From: Candidatus Uhrbacteria bacterium
GTDB lineage: Bacteria; Patescibacteriota; Patescibacteriia; UBA9934; UBA11717
Reading direction: 5' to 3'
Length of the DNA stretch: 44,943 nucleotides
Assembly: GCA_018701105.1 (NCBI GenBank)
Contig: JABIWD010000050.1
Coordinates: 1 to 44,943 of the forward strand
The notes under the pieces were generated by a model, which saw only the letters and a program-made list of their open reading frames with translations, was not told where the DNA came from and did not search any database. The position numbers were made by a program, and so were the translations under genes. Position 1 is the stretch's first letter, and each line of letters starts with the position of its first letter. Of the stretch, positions 35,729 to 44,844 are shown piece by piece.

Positions 35729-35878
35729 ATGCCAAAGAGAACTTTTCAACCGAAGCGAAAGCATCGAGCGCGTGTCCACGGCTTCCGAGCTAGAATGCGT
35801 ACGGTTGGAGGACGAAACATCCTCAAACGACGACGGGCAAAGGGGCGAAAGCGCCTTGCAGTCATAGCGAGCCGATAA
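35729..35878 (+). CDS. rpmH: 50S ribosomal protein L34
   Basis: [49 protein letters not shown] (not in ORF track, 49 aa). Confidence 0.95.
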   Translation: MPKRTFQPKRKHRARVHGFRARMRTVGGRNILKRRRAKGRKRLAVIASR

Positions 35879-35906
35879 GGCTCGTTTTTGGTATGATATA
35901 TGAGAT

Positions 35907-36263
35907 ATGTTACCTCGCGACAATAGACTAAAACGAGAATCGGACATCAAGAAGCTCTTCAAGAAAGGGAAGGGTGTTTTTGATAGCCACGTTGGAGCAA
36001 AGATAATGAAGAATAACCTCGCTTTATCAAGGTTCGTTGTCGTGGTTGGAACGAAAGTCCACAAACGCGCATATAAACGCAATAAGATCCGCCGAAGGAT
36101 TCGATCAGTACTGTACGATCACATGAGCCATATCGCCACTGGGTTCGACATTGCTATCATCGCAAAACCCCAGGCGCTCAATGCAAGCTTTAACGAGTTA
36201 CAAAACTCAACACTCTACGCCCTTAAGAAGGCTAAGGTGCTTGAAGAAGTACCAAAGCTATGA
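35907..36263 (+). CDS. rnpA: Ribonuclease P protein component
   Basis: MLPRDNRLKRESDIKKLFKKGK...KRAYKRNKIRRRIRSVL. Confidence 0.88.
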   Translation: MLPRDNRLKRESDIKKLFKKGKGVFDSHVGAKIMKNNLALSRFVVVVGTKVHKRAYKRNKIRRRIRSVLYDHMSHIATGFDIAIIAKPQALNASFNELQNSTLYALKKAKVLEEVPKL

Positions 36264-36532
36264 TGAACCACTTTCCTAGGTTCTTCCTAGTCTCCATCAT
36301 AAAGGTCTACCAAAAAACATTGTCGATGGACCACGGACCATTACGCCATCTTCACCCGGAAGGGTACTGCAGATTCAAACCAAGCTGCTCTCAATACGGA
36401 ATAGAGGCGGTGGAGCAATTTGGAGTTATAAAAGGAGGAGGTAAAACTTTGTGGCGAGTTGCCCGCTGCAACCCTTGGAACGACGGTGGATATGATTCGC
36501 CGGTGCAAAAGAAAGCGGACGACCAAAACTAG
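36260..36532 (+). CDS. yidD: YidD membrane protein insertion efficiency factor
   Basis: IKVYQKTLSMDHGP...CRFKPSCSQYGIEAVEQFGVIKGGGKTLWRVARCNPWNDGGYD. Confidence 0.92.
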   Translation: MMNHFPRFFLVSIIKVYQKTLSMDHGPLRHLHPEGYCRFKPSCSQYGIEAVEQFGVIKGGGKTLWRVARCNPWNDGGYDSPVQKKADDQN

Positions 36533-36771
36533 ATATCAATACTCAATGTTTAAAGGCTCAAGTGCTTAGAGCGCTTGAGCCTTTGTGTTTGACCTGAATA
36601 TTTTTGTCCACTTTCTGCTTAGGTTATCAACAAGTTGTCCTCAGTTTTCCCCACCCTGTGTCCTCAGTTACTCCCCTGTGGATAGGTTGGGGGAGCTGTG
36701 GATATGTGATATGATTCTGTGCACATGAGACCCCATGCTGGTCTCGCTTGTCACTTCTCAAACAAAAAAAT

Positions 36772-38148
36772 ATGGATACACAAGAGCTGTGGGAAACCGC
36801 TCTTGGAGAGCTTGAGCTTCAACTCTCTAAGGCCAACTTCACGACATGGTTTAAGGATACGTTCATTTCGGAGATCAGTAATGATCGAATTGTCATTGCT
36901 GTTCCGAATAATTTCACTAAGGCTTGGTTAGAATCCAAGTATCACAAAGACATCCTTAAATCCCTGCAGCGAGTGACGAGTGACGCAGTGCGAGAGGTGA
37001 ACTATAAGGTAGAGGTCCAAAGCGCGTCTTCGGGCCCACAATCAATTCCAGTACAAGAGGTTCCTTCGTTCGACCAGAACAAAGGGTTCCAACTAGAGGG
37101 AGATGCAAAAACAAACTCGTCAGGAGACACCCTCAACCCTCGATACACTTTTGAAACTTACATCGTTGGAAAGCAGAACGAGTTTGCACATGCTGCGGCA
37201 ATGGCAATTCCAAAAAATCTTGGAACTACGTACAACCCCCTCTTTATATATGGAGGCGTGGGACTCGGCAAAACTCACCTTTTGCAGGCAATTGGTCACG
37301 ACGTTGTACGCCAGCACCAGGGAAAGCGCGTAATGTACGTAACTAGTGAGAAATTCACGAACGACTTCATCAATGCGGTGCGTACTGGGCGAGCGAGAGA
37401 GTTCAAAGACGTTTATCGAACAGTAGATGTGCTAATCTTAGACGATATTCAGTTCTTTTCCGGGAAAGTTGAGACACAGGAAGAGTTTTTCCACACATTC
37501 AACGCCCTCCACCAGCAGAACAAACAGATCATTCTGTCAGCTGACCGACCGCCAAAGGCAATCGCAGCTCTAGAAAATCGACTTTTGTCTCGCTTTGAAT
37601 GGGGGATGACAGCCGACATCAGCTCTCCTGACTTTGAAACACGAGTAGCGATCCTGGAATCCAAGTGTCGCGAGCGACAGTGGACCATGAAATCTGACGT
37701 CGTTCACTTCGTGGCAGAAAATATTTCATCCAACGTCCGAGAGTTGGAAGGAGCACTCAATAAAATTATCGCCTACCACCAGCTAAAGAACCAGGCGCCT
37801 TCTATTGAATCTATCGAGCCAATCATCCAGTCGTTCAAGCCGGTAGACATCATTAAGACAGTTACGCCGCGCGAGCTGATGAATGTTGTTGCAGAATATT
37901 TCGATATCACGAACGACGAAATTGTAGGAAAGAGCAGAGAGAAGAGACTCGCATTCCCGCGACAAATAATCATGTACTTGATGCGTGAAGAAATGGCTTT
38001 CTCTTACCCAAGCATCGGAGCGGAGCTTGGAGGACGAGATCACACGACGGCAATGCACGCTTACAGCAAGATCAAAAAACTTTTCGAAACAGATGAAAAG
38101 TTGAAGCATGACATTGAAATCATCAAGCAAAGAATGTACACGAGCTAG
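36772..38148 (+). CDS. dnaA: Chromosomal replication initiator DnaA
   Basis: FIYGGVGLGKTHLLQAIGHDV...VLILDDIQFFSGK...LGGRDHTTAMHAYSKI; ATG at 36772 (track uses TTG 36748). Confidence 0.96.
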   Translation: MDTQELWETALGELELQLSKANFTTWFKDTFISEISNDRIVIAVPNNFTKAWLESKYHKDILKSLQRVTSDAVREVNYKVEVQSASSGPQSIPVQEVPSFDQNKGFQLEGDAKTNSSGDTLNPRYTFETYIVGKQNEFAHAAAMAIPKNLGTTYNPLFIYGGVGLGKTHLLQAIGHDVVRQHQGKRVMYVTSEKFTNDFINAVRTGRAREFKDVYRTVDVLILDDIQFFSGKVETQEEFFHTFNALHQQNKQIILSADRPPKAIAALENRLLSRFEWGMTADISSPDFETRVAILESKCRERQWTMKSDVVHFVAENISSNVRELEGALNKIIAYHQLKNQAPSIESIEPIIQSFKPVDIIKTVTPRELMNVVAEYFDITNDEIVGKSREKRLAFPRQIIMYLMREEMAFSYPSIGAELGGRDHTTAMHAYSKIKKLFETDEKLKHDIEIIKQRMYTS

Positions 38149-38423
38149 TCGGGTAGGAGGATGTCCACAGAGAATGTGCACAATACGTGTGCAACCCTGT
38201 TCACAAGTCTGTGTGAAACTATGTGGATGCAGTGAGGAGTAACCGGGGGATAACGATACCCACACGGGTGTGCACAGATCCATACACTTTTCCCACAGTG
38301 TCTGTGAACACAATATGTGGATTGAATACGTAATAGGGATGGTAGCGAACGTGGGTTATACACGCTATCCACCGCCCTACTACTAATACTAGTTATATAT
38401 AAAGAATTCTTAGGAACCTCAAC
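38149..38423 (+). other. oriC: Likely oriC: tandem DnaA boxes, DnaA-trio and AT-rich unwinding element
   Basis: TTATACACG(38356)CTATCCACC(38365)GCC then CTACTACTAATACTA (38377-38391) then GTTATATATAAAG; more ATCCACA/TGTGGAT variants upstream. Confidence 0.75.
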
Positions 38424-39551
38424 ATGATCTTCTCGTGCACTAAGGACAATCTGTACAAAGGACTAAGTGTGGTGAGTCACATTTCCAATAAGCAGGTGAA
38501 CTTGCCTGTTCTACAGAACGTTCACATCAAAGCAGATGGAGGGACTATTGTTTTATCGACAACGAATCTTGAGATTGCTATTAGAATAAACTTGAGAGGC
38601 AAGATAGACCGGACAGGAGAGTACACAGTCCCAGCAAAACTTTTCTCGGACTTTGTAAACCTGTTACCAAATGAAAGAGTAGACATAGAAATGGTTGATA
38701 CATCTTTGGACGTTTCTTGTGGCGACACATCTACGAGTATTAATGGAATCGACGCAGCTGAGTTCCCATTGATCCCCGCTGTGGAAACTTCCTCAAGCTA
38801 TACCGTCCCAGCATCAGAATTTAAAGATGCTTTGTCGCAGGTTTTGTTCTCAGTTTCAAATAACGAGGCGCGACCACAGCTTTCAGGTGTATTGTTGAAG
38901 TTGAAAGACGAAACTCTTACATTAGCGGCAACCGATAGTTACCGTTTGAGTGAGCGAGTCGTTAAGTTGGATGAATCTGTGGCAGAGCGCGAGGTCATAG
39001 TGCCGTCTCAGACGCTCCAGGAGGTCGCCAGGATGATTCAAGTACTGAAAGACGACCCAGAGATCGAAGACAAGCTCGAAATCAAGTTCTCGGACAACCA
39101 AGTGGTTTTCGAGTTCGGGCCAGTTAACCTCACTTCACGCACAATCGACGGAAGTTATCCCGACTATACACAGATTATCCCCGACGTGTTTGCAACTGAG
39201 TTAGTTGTGGGGAGAGATGAGCTTACAAAAGCTATTAAAACAGCTAGTTTGTTCTCACGCACCGGGATCTTTGATGTGATGTTGAAAGTAGACCCTGACA
39301 CCAAGAAAATTTCTGTGACTGCCAACGAAGCCACCCGCGGAAAAAATACAGCAAGCTGTGATGCGGATGTGAAAGGTGGGAGTAACGAGGTGACGGTGAA
39401 CTTCCGGTACTTGATCGATGGTTTGAACGCGATGAGTTCGGAAGGTGTTACGATAAAGATGATTGATGGAGTGAATCCTTGTGTGGTCGTACCAAACGGC
39501 AGCCTCAACAAAGGATCTTATCAGTACATAGTAATGCCAATTAGGCAGTAG
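38424..39551 (+). CDS. dnaN: DNA polymerase III subunit beta
   Basis: 375 aa sliding clamp, DGSYPDYTQIIP, C-terminal YIVMPIRQ. Confidence 0.95.
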   Translation: MIFSCTKDNLYKGLSVVSHISNKQVNLPVLQNVHIKADGGTIVLSTTNLEIAIRINLRGKIDRTGEYTVPAKLFSDFVNLLPNERVDIEMVDTSLDVSCGDTSTSINGIDAAEFPLIPAVETSSSYTVPASEFKDALSQVLFSVSNNEARPQLSGVLLKLKDETLTLAATDSYRLSERVVKLDESVAEREVIVPSQTLQEVARMIQVLKDDPEIEDKLEIKFSDNQVVFEFGPVNLTSRTIDGSYPDYTQIIPDVFATELVVGRDELTKAIKTASLFSRTGIFDVMLKVDPDTKKISVTANEATRGKNTASCDADVKGGSNEVTVNFRYLIDGLNAMSSEGVTIKMIDGVNPCVVVPNGSLNKGSYQYIVMPIRQ

Positions 39552-39559
39552 AAAATAAA

Positions 39560-39594
39560 AACCGCCGCCCGAGAGATCGGGCGGCTTTTTGTTG
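39560..39594. terminator. Bidirectional terminator between dnaN and 39596 gene
   Basis: AAAAACCGCCGCCCGAGAGATCGGGCGGCTTTTT. Confidence 0.85.
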
Positions 39595-39595
39595 T

Positions 39596-39998
39596 TCAGC
39601 TTTCGTTCCTGATGATCGAGGTGCAGGCCGGTTCGGCGGGCGTAGGGCCCGCACTGCAGCACGCGGTCGCGCTGATCATCTGCGTCTCATCACGAGTCGC
39701 CCAGACGACGTAGGCCTTCTGCGTCCCGCTCGGGCACTTCGCATCCGAGGTTCTGCCGCCGAAGTCGCCCATGATCCTGACGTTGTTGAGATTCTGCGCT
39801 TGCATGAACTCGATCACGGCCACTTGATCGATGGAAGTCTCGTTCTTCTTCATCATGCGGATTGTGTCCACTGTGATGAACACCGTGATCGCCACCACTG
39901 CGATGCAGAACAACATCAGAAGCCGGAGCTTCACCGTAGTCCTCTTCGCTTCACGGTCGTCGTTGTCTGGCCGCCGTACTTGGTCTGTTCGCAACATT
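39596..39998 (-). CDS. Single-TM hypothetical protein (module gene)
   Basis: Minus promoter TTGACA(40049-40044)-N17-TACGTT; SD CTGGAGGTGCCAA-ATG; LRLLMLFCIAVVAITVFITV TM. Confidence 0.7.
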
Positions 39999-40064
39999 TG
40001 GCACCTCCAGTTCTGGCGTGAACGTATCAACATTGAGGAGGGGTGTCAATTGTATGTGCGGTTA

Positions 40065-40093
40065 TTGACGCACCCGCCGCTACATGATAAGCC
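40065..40093 (+). promoter_or_regulatory. Sigma70-type promoter of 40120 gene
   Basis: TTGACG-N17-TAAGCC. Confidence 0.6.
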
Positions 40094-40119
40094 TAGTGTG
40101 TCTTTCGAAAGGGGCAAAA

Positions 40120-40707
40120 ATGTCAGAAGCAGAAGAGGCAGAAGTAGAGGAAGAGGCGACGGAGGCGGAGGTGCCAGAGGCGGTGGCGGAGTACATCGAG
40201 CAGATCCGTGCTCACGGAGATTCGCAGCCGACGATGGAGTTGGTTCACGCGACTCGTGCATGGCTTCGGGCGTTGATGACGCACGTCAACTGGCCTCAGC
40301 CGTTCTCGCCGATGGCGGTGTTGAACGCGTACGTTGAGCCCGTGATCCACGCCATCGGTATGGACATGGGCTACGACACGGATGCTGGCGCGGCCGAGCT
40401 TCTCACCGTGAACACAATCCGGGCCGCTGTGCTCGAGATCGCTCGGCTGCGGCTGGGTACGCGGGTGATCGAGCAGGTCGGGACTATGCCGGGCATGAAG
40501 CTGTATCTGCAGCTGGTGTGCAGTGATGGTGAGTATGGGGACGTCGTGAGTCGGCAAGGCGAGCTCGGAGGAGCGGCTGGCGTTGCGAAGCTCATCATGG
40601 CGGCAAGCGAGTCGGGCTTGGTCCCGATCATTCCCGACGTCGACCCAGCCACAGACTTTCCCAACGCGCGGATCGTCTGCGAGCTGATCGAGTACGGCAC
40701 TCTCTAG
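40120..40707 (+). CDS. Hypothetical protein with acidic Glu/Ala-rich N-terminus (module gene)
   Basis: MSEAEEAEVEEEATEAEVPEAVAEYIEQIRAHG...; terminator GGGCGGCCCgcacTGGGCCGCC..TTTTTTTT. Confidence 0.7.
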   Translation: MSEAEEAEVEEEATEAEVPEAVAEYIEQIRAHGDSQPTMELVHATRAWLRALMTHVNWPQPFSPMAVLNAYVEPVIHAIGMDMGYDTDAGAAELLTVNTIRAAVLEIARLRLGTRVIEQVGTMPGMKLYLQLVCSDGEYGDVVSRQGELGGAAGVAKLIMAASESGLVPIIPDVDPATDFPNARIVCELIEYGTL

Positions 40708-40798
40708 ACACGGGCGGCCCGCACTGGGCCGCCTAATTTTTTTTAAAAAAATAGCGCGGGCACGCACTTGCCCTATTACCTGAATTTGCTAGATCTAC

Positions 40799-40945
40799 AC
40801 CCCTCTGTCAAAGTTGCTTCGCCTTTGACATCTCCCCTCCGGAAGGGGAGAGGCGCACTTAGCTTTTCTAGCATCGCTAGTTTTCCAGCACCACCAGCAA
40901 AACCCCTCCCCTTACGAAGGGGAGGTGCCCGAAGGGCGGAGGGGT
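40799..40945 (-). repeat. Composite palindromic repeat family 1, copy D (inverted)
   Basis: ACCCCTCTGTCAAAGTTGCTTCGCCTTTGACATCTCCCCTccggAAGGGGAG ... CCTCCCCTTacgAAGGGGAGGTGCCCGAAGGGCGGAGGGGT. Confidence 0.9.
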
Positions 40946-41018
40946 CGGTGCGAGCAATTCAAGAACAGTCGAAACAAAAACACCACCCTCTCGGGTGGCG
41001 TTTTGCTTCTAACTTACG

Positions 41019-41516
41019 TTAGAAAATCTCGATTGTTGTGTAGTGGACACCAAACTGAATGGCGTCGTCGTACTCGGTCATCCAGATGTCCGCTTTGTAA
41101 TTGTATCGCTTGTTCATTCGGTCTTTCACGATAAACACCTTATCTCCGTATAGCTCTGGGAAACGCACACGCGTATCCAGGGGGAGAAAGTTAGCAGCGA
41201 TCAATCCGTCACGAACGTGCGTACCATCGGCCGTATGAAACGGCGTCGAGTCGGTCTGGTTTGGCAACGAGTTGTATGCCGAAACCGGAATCGTCATCGT
41301 ATAAGATGGCGCACGGGTACCTGCAACAGGGAAGGTGGCCTCGTCGGTTACTGAAGCCTCAGCAACCAACTCGTCCAACATCGCTTGTGCATGAACAGTA
41401 GGCGCCGTCATTGGCACTACTGACACAAAAGACGAAAGCATCGCCATTGTTCCAAGTGCCGTGTTGTGAAGATATTTCTTCAAACGGATCTGGAATTTTT
41501 GGATGAACTTATTCAT
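41019..41516 (-). CDS. Secreted 3D-domain (RlpA/MltA-barrel-like) protein
   Basis: Signal-like N-terminus; VRFPELYGDKVFIVKDRMNKRYNYKADIWMTEYDDAIQFG. Confidence 0.75.
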   Translation of the reverse strand: MNKFIQKFQIRLKKYLHNTALGTMAMLSSFVSVVPMTAPTVHAQAMLDELVAEASVTDEATFPVAGTRAPSYTMTIPVSAYNSLPNQTDSTPFHTADGTHVRDGLIAANFLPLDTRVRFPELYGDKVFIVKDRMNKRYNYKADIWMTEYDDAIQFGVHYTTIEIF

Positions 41517-41719
41517 ATGTTTGCTGAATAATAAAAACTCCCTGTTAAAGGAGAACGACACAGTTATAACACATATATCCACTTTTGTCAAGGGGTAAAA
41601 CGTGTTTTTTGACCAATCTTAGCGGTATATTAGACCATCGTTTTTTAATCTTCTTGACGACTATCCACCATTCTCGTACGGTCTCTTTTGTTGTATAATT
41701 CAATTCATACAAAGCCCAA

Positions 41720-44656
41720 ATGGCAGACCCACATTACAATAGATCTCATCGATGGAAGAAACACCGCTCTCGTCGACGCCGAGTAATTCGAAAGCCCAAG
41801 ATGGGGCTCAAGAAAAAGCTCGGTAAGTTTAAGGTGATTTTCTCAAGAGGATTCTTGGGGAACGTTCTTCTGTTTGGAGGTGTTTGTCTTGCCGGTGGAG
41901 TGGTGGTACTTGGTTTGACGTTCTTGTTTATAGGGCGCGACCTTCCAGATCCGAATGCGCTACAGGAACGGTCCATCGCACAGAGTACAAAGATCATGGA
42001 TCGTACCGGGGAGCATCAACTCTTTGAAATTTTTATTGATGAACGACGAACGCTGATCAAGCTCGACGAGATTCCTCAGCATTTGGTTGATGGTGTGATC
42101 GCGACAGAGGACACGCGGTTCTACGAGCATAAAGGTATTCGTCCACTAAGTATTGCGCGCGCAGTTTTCTATGGTGTGTTCACGAGTAAGAGAATTTCGG
42201 GAACATCGACGCTGACACAACAGTTGGTGAAGAACGCGATTCTTACAGATGAACGATCGATCACGCGAAAGCTCAAAGAAGCTATCTTGTCCGTGAAGCT
42301 TGAGCAGCGATACACGAAGGATGAAATTTTGCAGATTTACTTTAACGAGATTCCTTACGGTTCTACTAACTATGGAGTCGAGGCTGCATCACGGTCTTAC
42401 TTTGCGAAGAGCGCTTCCGAGTTGTCTTTGTCTGAGTCCGCAGTTTTGGCTGGGCTTCCAAAGGCACCGACAGCTTACTTGAATAATCCTGACGCTTTGA
42501 AGACTCGACGTGACTTTGTGTTGCGACGAATGTTCGAAGAGGGTTACATCACGGAAGAGGAAAAGAACACCGCGCAGGCAGATGAGCTTGTGTTGGAGCG
42601 AACGCTTGGAGAGATTGATGCGCCGCACTTTGTTTTCTATGTTAAGCAATTGCTCGAGGACGAGTTTGGCCAGCGTGCGGTTGAAGAGGGCGGTCTAACT
42701 GTCATCACCACGCTTGATTACGACTTGCAGGGGATTGCGCAGGAGGCAGTCACGGACTCAGTTGCAGCGAACGGCGAGTCGTTGAACTTTAGCAACGCCG
42801 CATTGGTAGCTATCGATCCTGCGAACGGACAGGTGTTGTCTATGGTGGGAAGTCACGATTACTTTGACGAGGAGAGTGACGGTGCTGTGAATGTTACGAC
42901 GCGATCGCGACAACCGGGATCGTCCATGAAGCCGTTGGCGTACACTGCTTTGTTTGAGGCGGGATACACGCCGAATACTGTTTTCTACGATGTTGAGACA
43001 GATTTCCCATCAGATGTAGGAACGTATCATCCACGAAACTACGACCTTTCTGAGCACGGTCCAGTTACAGTTCGAAAAGCTCTTCAAGGATCGCTAAACA
43101 TCACAGCGGTGAAAGCGTTGTACATGGTTGGCGTGTCGAACTTCCTAGATTTTGCAGATCGTATGGGCTACACGACGCTGGGAGACAGAAGCCGGTTTGG
43201 TTTGTCTGTGGTTCTGGGTGGAGGAGAGGTGACATTGCTTGAGCACACGAATGCATACGCAACTTTTGCGAATGATGGAGTTCGCAATGAGACGGTCGCA
43301 ATCATGAAGATCGAAGATGCTAAGGGTGAAGTGCTGTTTGACTATGAGGAAGAGAAGAAGGATGGTTCGCGGGTACTCGACGAGAATATTTCGCGGATGA
43401 TTACGAATGTTCTGTCTGATGACGGCGCGCGACAGTACGCGTTCGGTGGAGGTTCACAGCTTCAGCTTGGTGGACGACCGGTTGCGGCAAAGACGGGAAC
43501 AACTAACGACTATCGAGACGGTTGGACGCTTGGTTACACACCGCAGATTGCGATTGGAGTGTGGGGAGGGAACAACGACAACACTGCGATGGCGCGAGGA
43601 GCCGGTGGATCTTCCGTTGCAGCGCCAATTTGGAACAAGGTTATGCGAGGTTACCTTGCAGACAAGGCTGTTGTAGGTTTCCCTGGACCGAATATTCCTA
43701 ATCTTGGAAAACCTGCGTTGGACGGAGAGCTTGGATCGTCACAAACTTTGTTGATTGATCGCGTGTCAGGAAAACTTGCAACGGACGAGACTCCTGTACG
43801 ACTGCGTGATGAAAAAACTTTTGTTTCACATCACTCGATCCTTCACTATGTTGATCGAGCGGACAAGTTAGGCGCTCCACCTTTGTCTGATTCCAAAGAT
43901 CCTCAGTATCAGAACTGGGAATCTGCTGTTCAGGACTGGGTTACTCGCCAGGAGGAAGAGCTTGGAGAAGAGTTTGTGAACGAGGAGCCTCCGACAGAGT
44001 ATGACGATGTTCATACCGCCGCCAACGTTCCTGATGTGGACATTGAGTCACCGCGTAAGGACGACACACTGGAAAATCGAGAGGTTGAGATTCGGGCACG
44101 TGTTTCTGCGCGACGACCGGTCTCTCGTGTTGAGGCATACATTGATGGATTTTATCTTGGTGGAACTTCATCGTCACCATACGTGATCAATGCTGTGATT
44201 CCTGGATTCGTTCAGGCTGGTGATCGGAACATCCGTGTGGTTGCGTTTGATGACATGGAGAACGAGGGCGACGATATTGTTCGCGTGAACGTTCCTGGGA
44301 ACGATGCTGGATCGATTCAAGTTGTGGATCCACGTCCGGGACAGATCATCGTAAAAGTGAATCCAACGTACTCGGTGAAGCTTGAACTCGACGACCCTGC
44401 GAAGTACGAGAAGATTGATTTCTTCTTGGGACCACGAGGTGGGGGTGGGACGCTCACGGGATCGATCATTCAACCGGCTGGATTTATAGAAACGTTTACT
44501 TGGAATCTGCCAGAGCCAGGTGAATATATCTTGTCCGCGGTTGCCGTAGAAGCAGAGTCGGGTAACACGATACAGGCAGGAAATATTTTGCTGGAAGTAG
44601 AAGACCCAGCACCGGAGCCACCACCGGAGGGTGAGGATCCGGAAACAGAAGAATAG
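41720..44656 (+). CDS. Penicillin-binding protein 1A-type bifunctional transglycosylase/transpeptidase with C-terminal Ig-like domains
   Basis: IATEDTRFYEHKGI, GTSTLTQQLVKNAIL, SRQPGSSMKPLAYTALFEAG, AAKTGTTNDYRDGWTLGYTP. Confidence 0.94.
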   Translation: MADPHYNRSHRWKKHRSRRRRVIRKPKMGLKKKLGKFKVIFSRGFLGNVLLFGGVCLAGGVVVLGLTFLFIGRDLPDPNALQERSIAQSTKIMDRTGEHQLFEIFIDERRTLIKLDEIPQHLVDGVIATEDTRFYEHKGIRPLSIARAVFYGVFTSKRISGTSTLTQQLVKNAILTDERSITRKLKEAILSVKLEQRYTKDEILQIYFNEIPYGSTNYGVEAASRSYFAKSASELSLSESAVLAGLPKAPTAYLNNPDALKTRRDFVLRRMFEEGYITEEEKNTAQADELVLERTLGEIDAPHFVFYVKQLLEDEFGQRAVEEGGLTVITTLDYDLQGIAQEAVTDSVAANGESLNFSNAALVAIDPANGQVLSMVGSHDYFDEESDGAVNVTTRSRQPGSSMKPLAYTALFEAGYTPNTVFYDVETDFPSDVGTYHPRNYDLSEHGPVTVRKALQGSLNITAVKALYMVGVSNFLDFADRMGYTTLGDRSRFGLSVVLGGGEVTLLEHTNAYATFANDGVRNETVAIMKIEDAKGEVLFDYEEEKKDGSRVLDENISRMITNVLSDDGARQYAFGGGSQLQLGGRPVAAKTGTTNDYRDGWTLGYTPQIAIGVWGGNNDNTAMARGAGGSSVAAPIWNKVMRGYLADKAVVGFPGPNIPNLGKPALDGELGSSQTLLIDRVSGKLATDETPVRLRDEKTFVSHHSILHYVDRADKLGAPPLSDSKDPQYQNWESAVQDWVTRQEEELGEEFVNEEPPTEYDDVHTAANVPDVDIESPRKDDTLENREVEIRARVSARRPVSRVEAYIDGFYLGGTSSSPYVINAVIPGFVQAGDRNIRVVAFDDMENEGDDIVRVNVPGNDAGSIQVVDPRPGQIIVKVNPTYSVKLELDDPAKYEKIDFFLGPRGGGGTLTGSIIQPAGFIETFTWNLPEPGEYILSAVAVEAESGNTIQAGNILLEVEDPAPEPPPEGEDPETEE

Positions 44657-44844
44657 CTGGTACTGCTGAAACGAAAAGGTTGCTTCACTCCCGTTCGCAA
44701 TGACGTGCTGGTAGTGCTCGCAATGACGATCTAGGAAAAATCGAGCTTTTACGAGCTCGGTTTTTGTTTGACGGTGGACGGTGTTGTTGGTACAAAGGTT
44801 AGGTTCGAGTTTGAGAGTGATCGAAACCTGTGCTGGAGGAGCTG

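Noticed and set aside
5605-40945. CRISPR or IS interpretation of repeat family 1
   Set aside because: Dispersed single copies, no regular spacers, no transposase; REP/MITE-like structure fits better.
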